Origin: Paracoccaceae bacterium
GTDB lineage: Bacteria > Pseudomonadota > Alphaproteobacteria > Rhodobacterales > Rhodobacteraceae
Reading direction: 5' to 3'
NCBI GenBank assembly: GCA_030066905.1
Contig: JASJAR010000037.1
Coordinates: forward strand, 1 to 39,096
DNA length: 39,096 bases
The position numbers and the translations under genes are program-made. The notes beneath the pieces are model-generated. The model was given only the letters and a program-made list of their open reading frames with translations, ran no database searches and had not been told where the DNA came from. Every line of letters begins with the position of its first letter. Within the stretch, counting starts at the first letter, position 1. This document shows, piece after piece, positions 25,906 through 34,563 of the stretch.

Positions 25906-26186
25906 GCTGGGATGTCTGGTGGGTCTGGGCGGCAGCCGCGCTTGTGCTCGGGATCGTTGAGGTGCTCGCGCCGGGTTTCGTCTTCCTCGGCTTTGCCATC
26001 GGCGCCGGCGTCGTCGCCCTGATCCTCGGCTTCGGCGGCCCAGGGGCGGCGGTTATCACAGGCTCATTGCCGCTTCTTCTTGTCGTCTTCGCCGTCGTCT
26101 CCATCGCCGCCTGGCTGGGGCTTCGCAAGGCGGTCGGCATCCAGAAAGGCCAGGTCAAGACCTTCGACCACGACATTAACGAGTAG
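25902..26186 (+). CDS. NfeD family protein (short, without protease domain)
   Basis: 94 residues with three hydrophobic segments (about 6-22, 27-44, 48-68) and a very short C-terminal tail ending VFD-like ...VKTFDHDINE. It lacks the ClpP-type protease domain of long NfeD and has only a rudimentary OB-fold region, so it is a short NfeD-like partner. It begins inside the stop codon of the SPFH gene, the usual operon arrangement, and presumably anchors or modulates the SPFH oligomer in the membrane. Its last 11 bases overlap the end of the convergent patatin gene. Confidence 0.88.
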   Translation: MSWDVWWVWAAAALVLGIVEVLAPGFVFLGFAIGAGVVALILGFGGPGAAVITGSLPLLLVVFAVVSIAAWLGLRKAVGIQKGQVKTFDHDINE

Positions 26187-27219
26187 GCGCACCCGTGCCC
26201 TGGAACATCGCGCGGATGTCGACGGTCTGCTCCTTGCCGATCCGCGCGTAGGTGTCGTCGAGCCAGCGCGCCGCCGTCTCCCGCCCGAGATCCCGGAGCT
26301 TTTCGAGGAACGCCCATTCGGCATTGAGCTTCGAGGCGGCGCCGAAGGGCATCAGCGCGTCTTCATTGTGGATCATATGGATGCGCTGCTGGCGGTAGTC
26401 GGTCGGGCTGAGCTTGCCCTCTTCGATCAGCCGCGCAACGAAGTCGATGGACCGAAGCTCCTTCAAGAGTGAGGCGTTGAAGGCGATTTCGTTGACCCGG
26501 TCCTGGATGTCATGGGCCGAAGTCGGCGTGCCGGGGCGGAAGATCGGGTTGATCTGGACGATCACGATGTCCGAGCAGGCCCCATGGGTGTGGAATGGAA
26601 AGAGCGAGGGGTTGCCCATATAGCCGCCGTCCCAATAGGGTACGCCGTCGATCTCGACGGCCTGGTAGAGGAACGGCAGACAGGCCGAGGCCATCACCAT
26701 TTCGGGGGTCAGGCCAGCGCGGTCGAACACCTCGACCCGGCCGGTCTCGACATTGGTCGCCGAGACGTAGAGCTCGAACGCGTCGCAGGCCCGGACCCGC
26801 TCGAAATCGATGCTCTCGCGCAAAAGATCGAGGAGCGGGTTGAGGTTGAGCGGATTGAGAAGATAGGGCGAAAAGGTGCGGGTCAGCGCGTCTGCGATAT
26901 GGTAGCTTGGCGAACCGGCGAGGCTCCAGGTGCCCAGATACACATCGAGCGGCGAGCGGCGGAACGGGCTGAGCAGCGCGGCGTCGCCCATCGCGCGCCA
27001 GAAGTGCTCCAGTGCTGAGCGCGCGCCGTCGACGCCGTTCTCGACCCAGCCGGCCGCCACGGCCACGGCATTCATCGCACCTGCGGACGTGCCGGAGATC
27101 CCGGCGATTTGGAGCCGGCCATCTTCAAGGAGGTAGTCGAGCACACCCCAGGTGAAGGCGCCATGGGCGCCGCCGCCCTGGAGGGCGAGGTTTACGGGTT
27201 TTGCGTTGCGGCGGACCAT
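26176..27219 (-). CDS. Patatin-like phospholipase
   Basis: 347 residues. Oxyanion hole QGGGAHG (14-20), nucleophile elbow GTSAG with Ser45, and catalytic Asp197 in WDGGY form the patatin Ser-Asp dyad. The C-terminal region (ARIGKEQTVDIR) resembles the DUF3734 tail of bacterial patatins. It should hydrolyse acyl esters of phospholipids or other lipids, in the cytoplasm or at the membrane face; no signal peptide is present. I chose the start at 27219 because coding character begins there; the frame stays open for 133 codons upstream through the palindromic spacer, which is judged non-coding. The 3' end overlaps nfeD by 11 bases. Confidence 0.91.
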   Translation of the reverse strand: MVRRNAKPVNLALQGGGAHGAFTWGVLDYLLEDGRLQIAGISGTSAGAMNAVAVAAGWVENGVDGARSALEHFWRAMGDAALLSPFRRSPLDVYLGTWSLAGSPSYHIADALTRTFSPYLLNPLNLNPLLDLLRESIDFERVRACDAFELYVSATNVETGRVEVFDRAGLTPEMVMASACLPFLYQAVEIDGVPYWDGGYMGNPSLFPFHTHGACSDIVIVQINPIFRPGTPTSAHDIQDRVNEIAFNASLLKELRSIDFVARLIEEGKLSPTDYRQQRIHMIHNEDALMPFGAASKLNAEWAFLEKLRDLGRETAARWLDDTYARIGKEQTVDIRAMFQGTGAPTR

Positions 27220-27342
27220 GGGTGTGGAGTGTAGCTGCGGCGCAGCAATTGCAAGGGCCGAGGGTAGAAGACAGTTCGGATCTGGCCTTGAGCAGACGTC
27301 GGAGCCCTGCAAAACGTGACCGGCCTTTCTCCAACAGCACCC

Positions 27343-27363
27343 GTCCCGGGCTCGACCCCGGAC
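27343..27363. repeat. Palindrome, REP-like (copy B)
   Basis: GTCCCGGG, loop CTCGA, CCCCGGAC: 8-base arms with one mismatch. It is nearly the reverse complement of the 17321-17341 element, so it is a second, inverted copy of the same small family. It lies in the 295-base spacer between pyrF and the patatin gene, which otherwise shows no clear feature. Confidence 0.65.
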
Positions 27364-27514
27364 CTCGACAGGCTTGGTCCTCCGGTGGATCGAGGCCGCG
27401 GAACACGTCCGGGGCGTCGGCCACTCAAGGCGCGACCGCGCCTCACTGCTCGGAGGGCAATGTCGCTTGCGGGCCAAGCCCAGCACCTGGCGAGCAACCC
27501 ACCGGCCTCCCGCC

Positions 27515-28198
27515 CTAGGGCAGCGCGGCGAGGATCGCTTCTGCCGCAGCCTTGGGGTCGGCGGCGCGGGTAATCGGCCGGCCGACCACGATGTGGTCCG
27601 CGCCGGCGGCGATGGCATCTGCGGGCGTCATCACCCGTTTCTGGTCGCCTTTGTCCGCGCCTGCGGGGCGCACCCCGGGGGTCACGATGAGCTTGCCGGC
27701 GGCCTGTGGCAGGGTGCGGATGGCGGCGGCCTCGTGGGGCGAGGCGATTACCCCGTCCGCACCGGCCGCCAGCGCGGCTTCGGCCCGGGCGAGGGCGATT
27801 TCCGCAACCGATCCGTCGATAACAAGGTTTGCGTCGAGGTCCGACCGGTCCAGGGACGTCAGCACCGTCACGGCGAGGATCTTCATCTGTGGCCCCGCGC
27901 CCTCCTTGGCCGCCCGCACCACATGGGGGTCGCCCTGGACCGTTAGAAAATCGATATCGAAGGCGGCAAGGCCCCTGGTCGCCGCCTCGATCGTGTTGGG
28001 GATGTCGAAGAGCTTGAGGTCGAGGAAAATGCGTTTGCCGTGGTCGCCCTTGAGCTCATTGGCGAGCGCCAGCCCGCCGGTGGTAAGCATCCCCAGCCCG
28101 ATCTTGTAGAACCCAACGGCCGGGCCTAGGCGTTCGGCCATGGCCAGCCCGTCGAGCGCGTTCGGCACATCGAGAGCGACGATGAGGCGGTCATCCAT
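27515..28198 (-). CDS. pyrF: Orotidine 5'-phosphate decarboxylase
   Basis: 227 residues, usual length. The N-terminal LIVALDVP strand and the signature FLDLKLFDIPNT are present, with the catalytic D60-x-K62-x2-D65 set. The phosphate-binding end includes TPGVRPAG and DHIVVGRPIT. It converts OMP to UMP, the final step of pyrimidine synthesis, in the cytosol. The start codon is followed by DRLIVALD with no need for extension. It lies 55 bases downstream of the PepSY gene, separated by a hairpin that may isolate it transcriptionally. Confidence 0.97.
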   Translation of the reverse strand: MDDRLIVALDVPNALDGLAMAERLGPAVGFYKIGLGMLTTGGLALANELKGDHGKRIFLDLKLFDIPNTIEAATRGLAAFDIDFLTVQGDPHVVRAAKEGAGPQMKILAVTVLTSLDRSDLDANLVIDGSVAEIALARAEAALAAGADGVIASPHEAAAIRTLPQAAGKLIVTPGVRPAGADKGDQKRVMTPADAIAAGADHIVVGRPITRAADPKAAAEAILAALP

Positions 28199-28222
28199 GG
28201 CGCATGGGTTTGGACCGGGGTC

Positions 28223-28245
28223 GGGGCGCGGTCAAGCCGCGCCCC
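28223..28245 (-). terminator. Possible terminator hairpin after the PepSY gene
   Basis: GGGGCGCGG and CCGCGCCCC form a 9-bp stem with a five-base loop, between the PepSY gene stop and the pyrF start. No T-run follows on the minus strand, so termination is uncertain; it could be a simple hairpin. Confidence 0.45.
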
Positions 28246-28253
28246 TGCTTTGG

Positions 28254-29561
28254 TCAGGTACGGCTGCCTTGGAACCAACCCAGACGGCGAAACAATAGCC
28301 AGTCGAGCAAGAGCGCTAGCGCCAGCGACGCGCCCATGAGCGGTAGAAAGATCGCCAGGCCGATGACGAGGACGATCATACCGGTCGATAACGCGGCATC
28401 GGGTGCGTTGGGCACACCTAATTCACCTTTCGGACGGCGCATCCACCAGGCGACGAAGCCCGACACCGCGAGAAGCGCGCCCAAGACGGCGGCCAGGGTG
28501 TTCTGGGCGACGTTGAGCCAGCCATAGAGTTCGCCCTGGTGGAAAGATATCCCATAAGACACCGCCCGAGCGACTGGAGGGTTATTGCCGAAGTCGTGGC
28601 GTTTGAGCACCGCGCCGGAGTATTGATCGACAATCAATTCGGACTGATCGTTCCGGTTTTTCGAAGCCGACCGCAGCCAGAATGCGGCCTCTTCGTTCTT
28701 CGGCGGGCGAAGCTCGTAAGGGGCTTTGAGACCTTCGGCACGGGCGACATCGAATACTTCGGTCATCGCGATTGTGGTGCCTTCAGACGCCGTCGAGTTC
28801 GGCACCCGCCCCCCGAAGCGCAGGCTGCGGGATTTTTGGCCAGTCTGATCCTGCACGTAGGACAGTCCGCCGCCCCAGACATCGGTCCAGGGAAGCCCTG
28901 TGATAAGAATCGGGACGATCAGCATCGTGGCCAGAAACCCGGAGTACATATGCGTCTCGCGCCACCAGCTCCGACCCGTGCCGCTGGGAGGGCTCACGGC
29001 CTTGGCCAGGGTCCGCTGGCCACGGGGCCACCAGAGGTAGACGCCGGTTATGAACATCACGATGGCCCAGTGGGCGGCCATTTCCACGAACTTGGTGCCG
29101 AACTCACCCAGAAGAAGCTCACCGTGGAGCTTCTTGACGATCCGCAGGGCGGTCTCGTCACGCGGTGTGACGGCCAAAACAGTCGCATTGTAGGGGTCTA
29201 CCCAAGCGTAGGAGCGGGTTTTTTGCGCGTCGTCGAACTCGACGAGGGTCGATCGCGCCGGGTCGTCGTAGGTGGTAACCCCGCGAATGCGGGTCAGGCC
29301 CACAGCCGCGTCGACCGCGGCGAGTTGGGCCTCATAGGGCAGGGCCGAACCTGTGGCTTCGACGTTGAGCCGGTCAGCGTAGAGCCAACCTTCGATCTGC
29401 GGCTTATAGAGGTAAATGCCGCCGGTAATCGAAAGCAGCAGCATGAAGGGAAGCACGTAGAGCGCGGCAAGAAAGTGCCACTTCCAAACCAGGCGGTAGA
29501 GGGCAGCGGCGGTTGTAGGCTCGGCGCACGGCTGCGGCGCCGAAGCGGTTGCGTCGGTCAT
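28254..29561 (-). CDS. PepSY-associated TM helix protein
   Basis: 435 residues. Transmembrane segments at about 28-52 (LAALYVLPFMLLLSITGGIYLY), 160-180, 208-228 and 345-370, plus two near the C-terminus. The W-K-WHFLAALYVLPF start and the periplasmic loops with PepSY-like regions are characteristic of PepSY-TM (PiuB-like) proteins. Relatives are often next to TonB receptors for siderophores and may act in reductive iron release at the inner membrane; no receptor is adjacent here. ATG 29561 has AGGACC upstream. It is preceded on the same strand, 43 bases away, by a small secreted-protein gene. The iron role is inferred from relatives. Confidence 0.87.
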   Translation of the reverse strand: MTDATASAPQPCAEPTTAAALYRLVWKWHFLAALYVLPFMLLLSITGGIYLYKPQIEGWLYADRLNVEATGSALPYEAQLAAVDAAVGLTRIRGVTTYDDPARSTLVEFDDAQKTRSYAWVDPYNATVLAVTPRDETALRIVKKLHGELLLGEFGTKFVEMAAHWAIVMFITGVYLWWPRGQRTLAKAVSPPSGTGRSWWRETHMYSGFLATMLIVPILITGLPWTDVWGGGLSYVQDQTGQKSRSLRFGGRVPNSTASEGTTIAMTEVFDVARAEGLKAPYELRPPKNEEAAFWLRSASKNRNDQSELIVDQYSGAVLKRHDFGNNPPVARAVSYGISFHQGELYGWLNVAQNTLAAVLGALLAVSGFVAWWMRRPKGELGVPNAPDAALSTGMIVLVIGLAIFLPLMGASLALALLLDWLLFRRLGWFQGSRT

Positions 29562-29604
29562 TGTGAAAGGTCCTGTTGGTGAGGGCTTTGAGGGGGCTAT
29601 TGTC

Positions 29605-29967
29605 TCAAGCCAGCAGGGGAGGACCGTGCGGCGGGTGGCTTAGGTGTTGAGCGAGCCTGTTGGGGCGGTCCGGCGTCAATGCCGCGAGGCGCGTCGGTGG
29701 GGTAAACATCACCGGCCAGGTTTCTGCGGCTGTGTTTGCCGGATCGGGCGGGGGGGCGAGCGGCTGGCAGATGTGATCGTCCATCCAAACGACCTCGACG
29801 GGTGTGCCATCTGAGCCAATTCGCAAGGTCACAAGTCGGTCGCCGGTACAAATAACGGCGGTTCGAATTTGGGGAGATAGATCCACCAGTACCGCGCCCA
29901 ACTTCGGCAGAACAAGTGCGAGGATCACGCAGGCGGCGATCCAGCAAGAAGGGCGGGCCTTTGCCAT
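29605..29967 (-). CDS. Small exported hypothetical protein upstream of PepSY gene
   Basis: 120 residues from ATG 29967. A hydrophobic N-terminus (SCWIAACVILALVLPKLGAVL) reads as a signal peptide or anchor. The exported part holds ICTGDRLVTL, MDDHICQPL and a His/Pro-rich tail HLSHPPHGPP, so it has Cys and His that could bind metal. It resembles small proteins found next to PepSY or TonB genes, in the style of DUF2946, but I cannot confirm membership. The frame is open for another 60 codons upstream, and no strong ribosome binding site marks the start, so the N-terminus is uncertain. Probably cotranscribed with the PepSY gene. Confidence 0.6.
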   Translation of the reverse strand: MAKARPSCWIAACVILALVLPKLGAVLVDLSPQIRTAVICTGDRLVTLRIGSDGTPVEVVWMDDHICQPLAPPPDPANTAAETWPVMFTPPTRLAALTPDRPNRLAQHLSHPPHGPPLLA

Positions 29968-30087
29968 GGGAAAGGCGTTGGACAGAAAAGCTTGAAAACA
30001 AAGTGTTTCCAGTTGGATGTCGAGCGTTGAGCGGATTATGGCCGTCAAGGCGCGGCAAAGAGATTGCGGAGCCTTGCATGCGCCATT

Positions 30088-30116
30088 CTTGCAGGGCGCG
30101 CCGAGCCCACCCATAT
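30088..30116 (+). promoter_or_regulatory. Candidate heat-shock (RpoH) promoter of clpB
   Basis: CTTG (30088-30091), an 18-base gap, then CCCATAT (30110-30116). The alphaproteobacterial RpoH consensus, as I recall it, is CTTG-N17/18-CYTATNT, so the -10 has one mismatch. The predicted start near 30123 leaves a ~70-base leader before clpB with an AGGAGAG ribosome binding site. Confidence 0.6.
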
Positions 30117-30191
30117 CTTCTCCGAGGCCCAATTGGGCGTGCCGCATAAGCGGGCGCCGCTGACCCCGGGCGCTTAAGATAGGAGAGACCG

Positions 30192-32807
30192 ATGGACTTG
30201 GAGAAGTTCACCGAGCGGTCGCGTGGGTTCTTGCAGGCCGCGCAGACCATCGCGATGCGCGAGGGCCACCAGGCGCTCACCCCCGAACACTTGCTCAAAG
30301 CATTGATGGACGACGATCAGGGAATGGCCGCGAACCTGATCAAGGCCGCCGGCGGTGCGCCCGACCGGGTGGCCGAGGGGGTCGATGTCGCATTGTCGAA
30401 ACTGCCCAAAGTCAGCGGCGATGCTGGCCAGACCTACCTCGACCGGCAAACCGCGAAGGTCCTCGACGAGGCCCAGAAGCTCGCCAAGAAGGCCGGCGAC
30501 AGCTTCGTGCCCGTGGAACGGGTTCTGACGGCCCTCGCCGTCGTCCGGTCGAAAGCCAAGGACGCGTTGGAGGCCGGCGGCGTCACCGCAATGGCGCTCA
30601 ATTCGGCGATCAACGATGTCCGGAAGGGCCGGACGGCGGATACGGCCTCGGCCGAGGAAGGCTATGACGCCCTGAAGAAGTACGCCCGCGACCTCACCGA
30701 GGCCGCCGCCGAGGGCAAGATCGACCCGATCATCGGGCGCGACGAGGAAATCCGCCGGGCGATGCAGGTCCTGTCGCGGCGCACGAAGAACAATCCGGTC
30801 CTGATCGGCGAGCCCGGCGTCGGTAAGACCGCCATCGCCGAGGGGCTTGCGATGCGTATCGTCGACGGCGACGTGCCCGAGAGCTTGCGCAACAAAAAGC
30901 TGATGGCGCTCGACATGGGCGCGCTCATTGCAGGGGCGAAGTACCGCGGCGAGTTCGAGGAACGGCTGAAGGCGGTGCTCTCCGAGGTGACCGCGGCCGC
31001 CGGCGAGATCGTCCTTTTCATCGACGAGATGCACACGCTTGTGGGCGGCGGGAAGGCCGAGGGCGCAATGGATGCCGCAAACCTTCTCAAACCCGCCCTG
31101 GCGCGGGGCGAGTTGCACTGCGTCGGCGCCACGACCCTCGACGAATACCGCAAGCATGTGGAGAAAGACGCCGCCCTCGCCCGCCGGTTCCAGCCTTTGA
31201 TGGTGGCCGAGCCGACGGTGGAGGACACCGTGTCGATCCTCCGCGGCATTAAGGAGAAATACGAGGTCCACCACGGGGTCGACATCTCCGACGCCGCGCT
31301 CGTGGCCGCCGCCCAGCTTTCCCACCGTTACATCACCGACCGGTTCCTCCCCGACAAGGCTATCGACCTTGTCGACGAAGCCGCCTCGCGCCTGCGTATG
31401 GAGGTCGATTCGAAGCCCGAAGAGCTCGATGCCCTCGACCGGCAGATCCTCCAGATGGAGATCGAGCGGGAAGCGCTGAAGAAGGAAGACGACCAGGCGT
31501 CGGCCGACCGGCTTGAAAAGCTCGAAAAAGAGCTTGCCGACCTCCAGCAGCAATCGGCGGAGATGACCGCCAAGTGGCAGGCCGAGCGCGACCGGCTGGA
31601 ATCGGGCCGGGATGTCAAGGAACAGCTCGAACGGGCCAAGGCCGAACTCGACCAGGCCAAGCGCGAGGGCAACCTCGCCCGCGCCGGTGAGCTGTCCTAC
31701 GGGATCATCCCCGACCTTCAAAAGCGCGCCGAAGAGGCTGAGGAGGCCGAGGCGAGCCAGCTTGTCGAGGAGAAGGTGCGGCCCGAGCAGATCGCCGAAG
31801 TGGTCGAGCGCTGGACGGGGATTCCGACCTCGAAGATGCTCGAAGGCGAGCGCGAGAAGCTTCTCCGCATGGAAGAAGAACTCGGCTGCCGGGTGATCGG
31901 GCAGAACGCGGCGGTGCGGGCTGTGTCGAACGCCGTCCGCCGCGCGCGGGCGGGGCTCCAGGACGAGAACCGCCCCTTGGGTTCGTTCCTCTTTCTCGGC
32001 CCCACCGGCGTCGGCAAGACGGAACTGACGAAGGCGCTCGCGGAGTACCTCTTCGACGACGACGGGGCGATGGTGCGCATCGATATGTCGGAGTTCATGG
32101 AGAAGCACTCCGTGGCCCGGCTGATCGGTGCGCCTCCGGGTTACGTCGGCTATGATGAGGGCGGGGTGCTCACCGAGGCGGTGCGGCGCCGGCCATATCA
32201 GGTCGTCCTGTTCGACGAGGTCGAAAAGGCTCATCCGGAGGTTTTCAACGTGCTCTTGCAGGTGCTCGACGACGGGGTTTTGACCGACGGGCAGGGCCAC
32301 AAGGTCGACTTCAAGCAGACGCTCATCATCCTGACGTCGAACCTCGGCTCCCAGGCGCTGTCGCAGCTTCCCGAGGGCTCGGATGCCGGGGCGGCCAAGC
32401 GCGACGTGATGGAGGCGGTGCGGGCGCATTTCCGGCCCGAGTTCCTCAACCGGCTCGACGACCAGATCGTCTTCGACCGGCTGACCCGGGCGGACATGGA
32501 CGGGATCGTCGAGATCCAGCTCGGCCGGCTCGGAAGGCGCCTTGCGCAACGGGGCATCGCGCTCGACCTCGACGAAGGGGCGCGGCGCTGGCTCGCCGAC
32601 GAAGGCTACGACCCGGTTTACGGAGCGCGTCCGCTAAAGCGCGTCATCCAGCGCAGCCTTCAGGACCAGCTTGCCGAGATGATCCTCGCCGGCGATGTGT
32701 CCGACGGCGATACGGTAAGTGTCAGCGCAGGGTCGGAAGGGCTGATCGTCGGCGACCGCGTCGCCGCCACGAACCGGCAACCGCCGGAGGATGCGGTCAT
32801 GCACTGA
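30192..32807 (+). CDS. clpB: ATP-dependent disaggregase ClpB
   Basis: 871 residues. N-domain (about 1-145, two repeats, [10 protein letters not shown]), AAA-1 with Walker A GEPGVGKT at 206-213, a long coiled-coil middle domain (about 405-530, [14 protein letters not shown]), and AAA-2 with GPTGVGKT at 603-610. The [16 protein letters not shown] linker between middle domain and AAA-2 is typical of ClpB. It extracts polypeptides from aggregates with DnaK after heat stress, in the cytoplasm. The upstream CTTG-N18-CCCATAT element and downstream 13-bp hairpin suggest a single-gene heat-shock transcript. Confidence 0.98.
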   Translation: MDLEKFTERSRGFLQAAQTIAMREGHQALTPEHLLKALMDDDQGMAANLIKAAGGAPDRVAEGVDVALSKLPKVSGDAGQTYLDRQTAKVLDEAQKLAKKAGDSFVPVERVLTALAVVRSKAKDALEAGGVTAMALNSAINDVRKGRTADTASAEEGYDALKKYARDLTEAAAEGKIDPIIGRDEEIRRAMQVLSRRTKNNPVLIGEPGVGKTAIAEGLAMRIVDGDVPESLRNKKLMALDMGALIAGAKYRGEFEERLKAVLSEVTAAAGEIVLFIDEMHTLVGGGKAEGAMDAANLLKPALARGELHCVGATTLDEYRKHVEKDAALARRFQPLMVAEPTVEDTVSILRGIKEKYEVHHGVDISDAALVAAAQLSHRYITDRFLPDKAIDLVDEAASRLRMEVDSKPEELDALDRQILQMEIEREALKKEDDQASADRLEKLEKELADLQQQSAEMTAKWQAERDRLESGRDVKEQLERAKAELDQAKREGNLARAGELSYGIIPDLQKRAEEAEEAEASQLVEEKVRPEQIAEVVERWTGIPTSKMLEGEREKLLRMEEELGCRVIGQNAAVRAVSNAVRRARAGLQDENRPLGSFLFLGPTGVGKTELTKALAEYLFDDDGAMVRIDMSEFMEKHSVARLIGAPPGYVGYDEGGVLTEAVRRRPYQVVLFDEVEKAHPEVFNVLLQVLDDGVLTDGQGHKVDFKQTLIILTSNLGSQALSQLPEGSDAGAAKRDVMEAVRAHFRPEFLNRLDDQIVFDRLTRADMDGIVEIQLGRLGRRLAQRGIALDLDEGARRWLADEGYDPVYGARPLKRVIQRSLQDQLAEMILAGDVSDGDTVSVSAGSEGLIVGDRVAATNRQPPEDAVMH

Positions 32808-32838
32808 TACTCGGACAGGTTGGATAGAACGGTCCAAA

Positions 32839-32869
32839 GAGGGGCGCCGCGAGCCACGCGGCGCCCCTC
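32839..32869. terminator. Terminator between clpB and the EF-hand gene
   Basis: Perfect 13-bp stem GAGGGGCGCCGCG / CGCGGCGCCCCTC with a five-base loop (AGCCA), lying between two convergent genes, so it can serve both strands. No long T-run follows on either side, as is common in G/C-rich genomes. Confidence 0.8.
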
Positions 32870-32876
32870 ACTCGCA

Positions 32877-33116
32877 TCAGCTGGCTGGGAGGATGCCAGA
32901 GTCCTGAGCGGTGGAGAACTCGCCCGCATCGATCATGCCGTCCTGGTTGGCATCGGCGAGCGTAAAGGCTTCTTCGGTCACGTCCGGCATGACGACGAGC
33001 AATTCGTCGAACGTCACCATGCCGTCGGCATTCGCGTCCATTTCTTCGAGGGTCGCGGCACTTGCCATCGTGGCGGCGAAGGCGCCGCCGAGAACGAGAA
33101 TGAGTGTCTTACGCAT
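32877..33116 (-). CDS. Small secreted EF-hand calcium-binding protein
   Basis: 79 residues. Signal peptide 1-20 (MRKTLILVLGGAFAATMASA). Two EF-hand loops, DANADGMVTFDE and DANQDGMIDAGE, each with Asp at positions 1 and 5 and an acidic residue at 12, as required for calcium binding. A GGGAG site precedes the start; a longer upstream frame is rejected. The product is expected in the periplasm, binding calcium. It lies downstream of the two fasciclin genes on the same strand but is separated by 310 bases, so an operon is doubtful. The function beyond calcium binding is unknown. Confidence 0.9.
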   Translation of the reverse strand: MRKTLILVLGGAFAATMASAATLEEMDANADGMVTFDELLVVMPDVTEEAFTLADANQDGMIDAGEFSTAQDSGILPAS

Positions 33117-33426
33117 GTGTATTGCTCCCTTTCTGGTCGCAGGTGGGGAGGCTTCGGACGAGCCCCCGTGTCCCTGACTTGGGACCCGGTGGGGGGACTT
33201 GTTAAGGGGGAGCAGGAGGCCCCCGCGGTGGCTCGGCAGGCGATTGCCGGAGCCGCTGAGACGACTCGGCGGGTGATGGCGCATCAAAACCGATGGCCTC
33301 GGCCTCGGCAGGGATTGGCTGGGGCGCTTCGGCGGCGCTCGGCGGAGATTGGCCGGACCGATCGCCATGGGCCGATCGGCGAAAGACTGCCCGAGGCGAG
33401 TCGGCCCCGCCCCCGGGCGATGCCGG
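33117..33426 (-). other. Non-coding spacer between fasciclin and EF-hand genes
   Basis: 310 bases with no convincing gene. It contains a hairpin CCGATCG / CGATCGG (33358-33379, eight-base loop) about 50 bases downstream of the fasciclin stop, which may end that transcript, and must contain the promoter of the EF-hand gene, which I could not identify. Confidence 0.5.
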
Positions 33427-33915
33427 TCAGGGCAGCAGAACGGTGTCGATCACGTGGATCACACCATTCGACGCCATAATATCGGCGGTGACCACCGTGG
33501 CGTTCTCGACCGTGACGCCGCCGCCGGTGCCATCGACATGGACCGCCGCGCCATTGACCGTCCCATAGGAGGCGCGCTCGCCGAGGAAGGTCTCGGCCGT
33601 CCCGGCGCCGGGAACGACATGATAAGTCAGGATCGCCACGAGCTGGTCGCGGTTCTCCGGCAGAAGAAGGCTCTCGACAGTGCCCTCGGGCAGCGCGGCG
33701 AAGGCGTCATTGGTCGGTGCGAAGACCGTGAAAGGTCCCGGCCCCTGCAATGTTTCGACAAGGTCGGCCGCCGACAGCGCCGCGACAAGCGTCGAAAAGT
33801 CGTCGTTCGATGAGGCGATGTCGACGACATCGTCCTCGGTCATCGGGGCGCAAGCCGCCAGGGCGCCGGCAAATCCCAGCGCGGCGACGGCGTTGATCAG
33901 AGTTCTGCGGTTCAT
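33427..33915 (-). CDS. Fasciclin (FAS1) domain lipoprotein
   Basis: 162 residues. The N-terminus MNRRTLINAVAALGFAGALAAC has an RR motif and a lipobox LAAC at Cys22, suggesting a Tat-exported lipoprotein. One FAS1 domain fills the rest ([43 protein letters not shown] and VIHVIDTVLLP). FAS1 domains mediate adhesion or matrix binding in many organisms; the role in Rhodobacterales is unresolved. It is a close paralogue of the gene 80 bases upstream on the same strand, but a terminator between them suggests separate or read-through expression. ATG 33915 is preferred over the ATG five codons upstream because it gives a standard signal peptide. Confidence 0.91.
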   Translation of the reverse strand: MNRRTLINAVAALGFAGALAACAPMTEDDVVDIASSNDDFSTLVAALSAADLVETLQGPGPFTVFAPTNDAFAALPEGTVESLLLPENRDQLVAILTYHVVPGAGTAETFLGERASYGTVNGAAVHVDGTGGGVTVENATVVTADIMASNGVIHVIDTVLLP

Positions 33916-33956
33916 GGGATGTCCCACCATTCCATCAAAGTATCGAGAAACGAAAA

Positions 33957-33978
33957 CGGGGCGCCCAGGGGCGCCCCG
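33957..33978 (-). terminator. Terminator after the first fasciclin gene (34478)
   Basis: Stem of nine base pairs, CGGGGCGCC paired with GGCGCCCCG, loop four bases. On the minus strand it is followed by TTTTCG, giving a short T-run. It lies between the stop of the 34478 gene and the start of the second fasciclin gene. Confidence 0.75.
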
Positions 33979-33995
33979 CGTAGCTGGCTGACCGA

Positions 33996-34478
33996 TTACT
34001 CGGGCAGGATCACCTGGTCGATGACGTGGATCACACCGTTCGAGGTTTCGATGTCGGCGGTCACGACCGAGGCTTCTTCCACCATCACGCCGTTGTCGAG
34101 GTCGATCATGATGTCCTGACCCTGCACGGTCGCGGCGGTCATGTCGTCCGACAGATCGGTCGACATCACCTTCCCGGGCACGACGTGGTAGGTGAGGATC
34201 GCGACGAGCTGGTCGCGGTTCTCGGGCAGGAGCAAGTTCTCGACGGTGCCCTCGGGCAGCGCGGCGAACGCTTCGTCGGTCGGCGCGAAGACGGTGAACG
34301 GGCCGTCGCCCTTCAGCGTGTCGACGAGGCCGGCAGCTTCCACAGCGGCGACGAGCGTCGAGAACGAGCCGGCTTCGACGGCGGTGTCGACGATGTCTTT
34401 CTTCATCATGTCGCCCGCAAAGACAGGGGCGGCGATGAGGGTGGCGGCGGTGGCCGCGAGAAGAGATTTCTTAAGCAT
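33996..34478 (-). CDS. Secreted fasciclin (FAS1) domain protein, candidate RpoE target
   Basis: 160 residues. A Sec signal peptide with cleavage near PVFAGD (residue 21) and no lipobox, so it is probably soluble in the periplasm. One FAS1 domain with [43 protein letters not shown] and [12 protein letters not shown]. The central ~45 residues are almost identical to the lipoprotein paralogue downstream. A FAS1 protein (I recall RSP_1409) is among the genes strongly induced by singlet oxygen through RpoE in R. sphaeroides, and a matching promoter sits upstream here. GGAGG precedes the start. It is divergent from msrP. Confidence 0.93.
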   Translation of the reverse strand: MLKKSLLAATAATLIAAPVFAGDMMKKDIVDTAVEAGSFSTLVAAVEAAGLVDTLKGDGPFTVFAPTDEAFAALPEGTVENLLLPENRDQLVAILTYHVVPGKVMSTDLSDDMTAATVQGQDIMIDLDNGVMVEEASVVTADIETSNGVIHVIDQVILPE

Positions 34479-34533
34479 GTGGTTTCCTCCAGGATGCTTT
34501 TCATTCCGAACGCCGCTTTTGCGACGTCGGGCA

Positions 34534-34563
34534 GAGTTACGGTGGGGTATCGGGGGCGGATCA
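34534..34563 (-). promoter_or_regulatory. Candidate RpoE (ECF11-type) promoter of the fasciclin gene
   Basis: On the minus strand TGATCC (34563-34558) is followed by exactly 18 bases and TAACTC (34539-34534). The -35 is identical to that of the rpoE-chrR site at 12091-12096 and the spacing is the same. The predicted start near 34527 leaves a leader of about 48 bases. Other non-coding TGATCC occurrences that I examined, at 17279 and 24903, have no TA-containing hexamer 18 bases on. Confidence 0.68.

Noticed and set aside
26176..27618. Extended patatin frame starting at 27618
   Set aside because: The extra 133 codons run through a non-coding palindromic spacer and into the end of pyrF; coding character begins at 27219.
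30174..32549. Minus-strand open frame of 791 codons opposite clpB
   Set aside because: Entirely antisense to clpB, which has strong family motifs; no recognisable domain in the minus-strand product.
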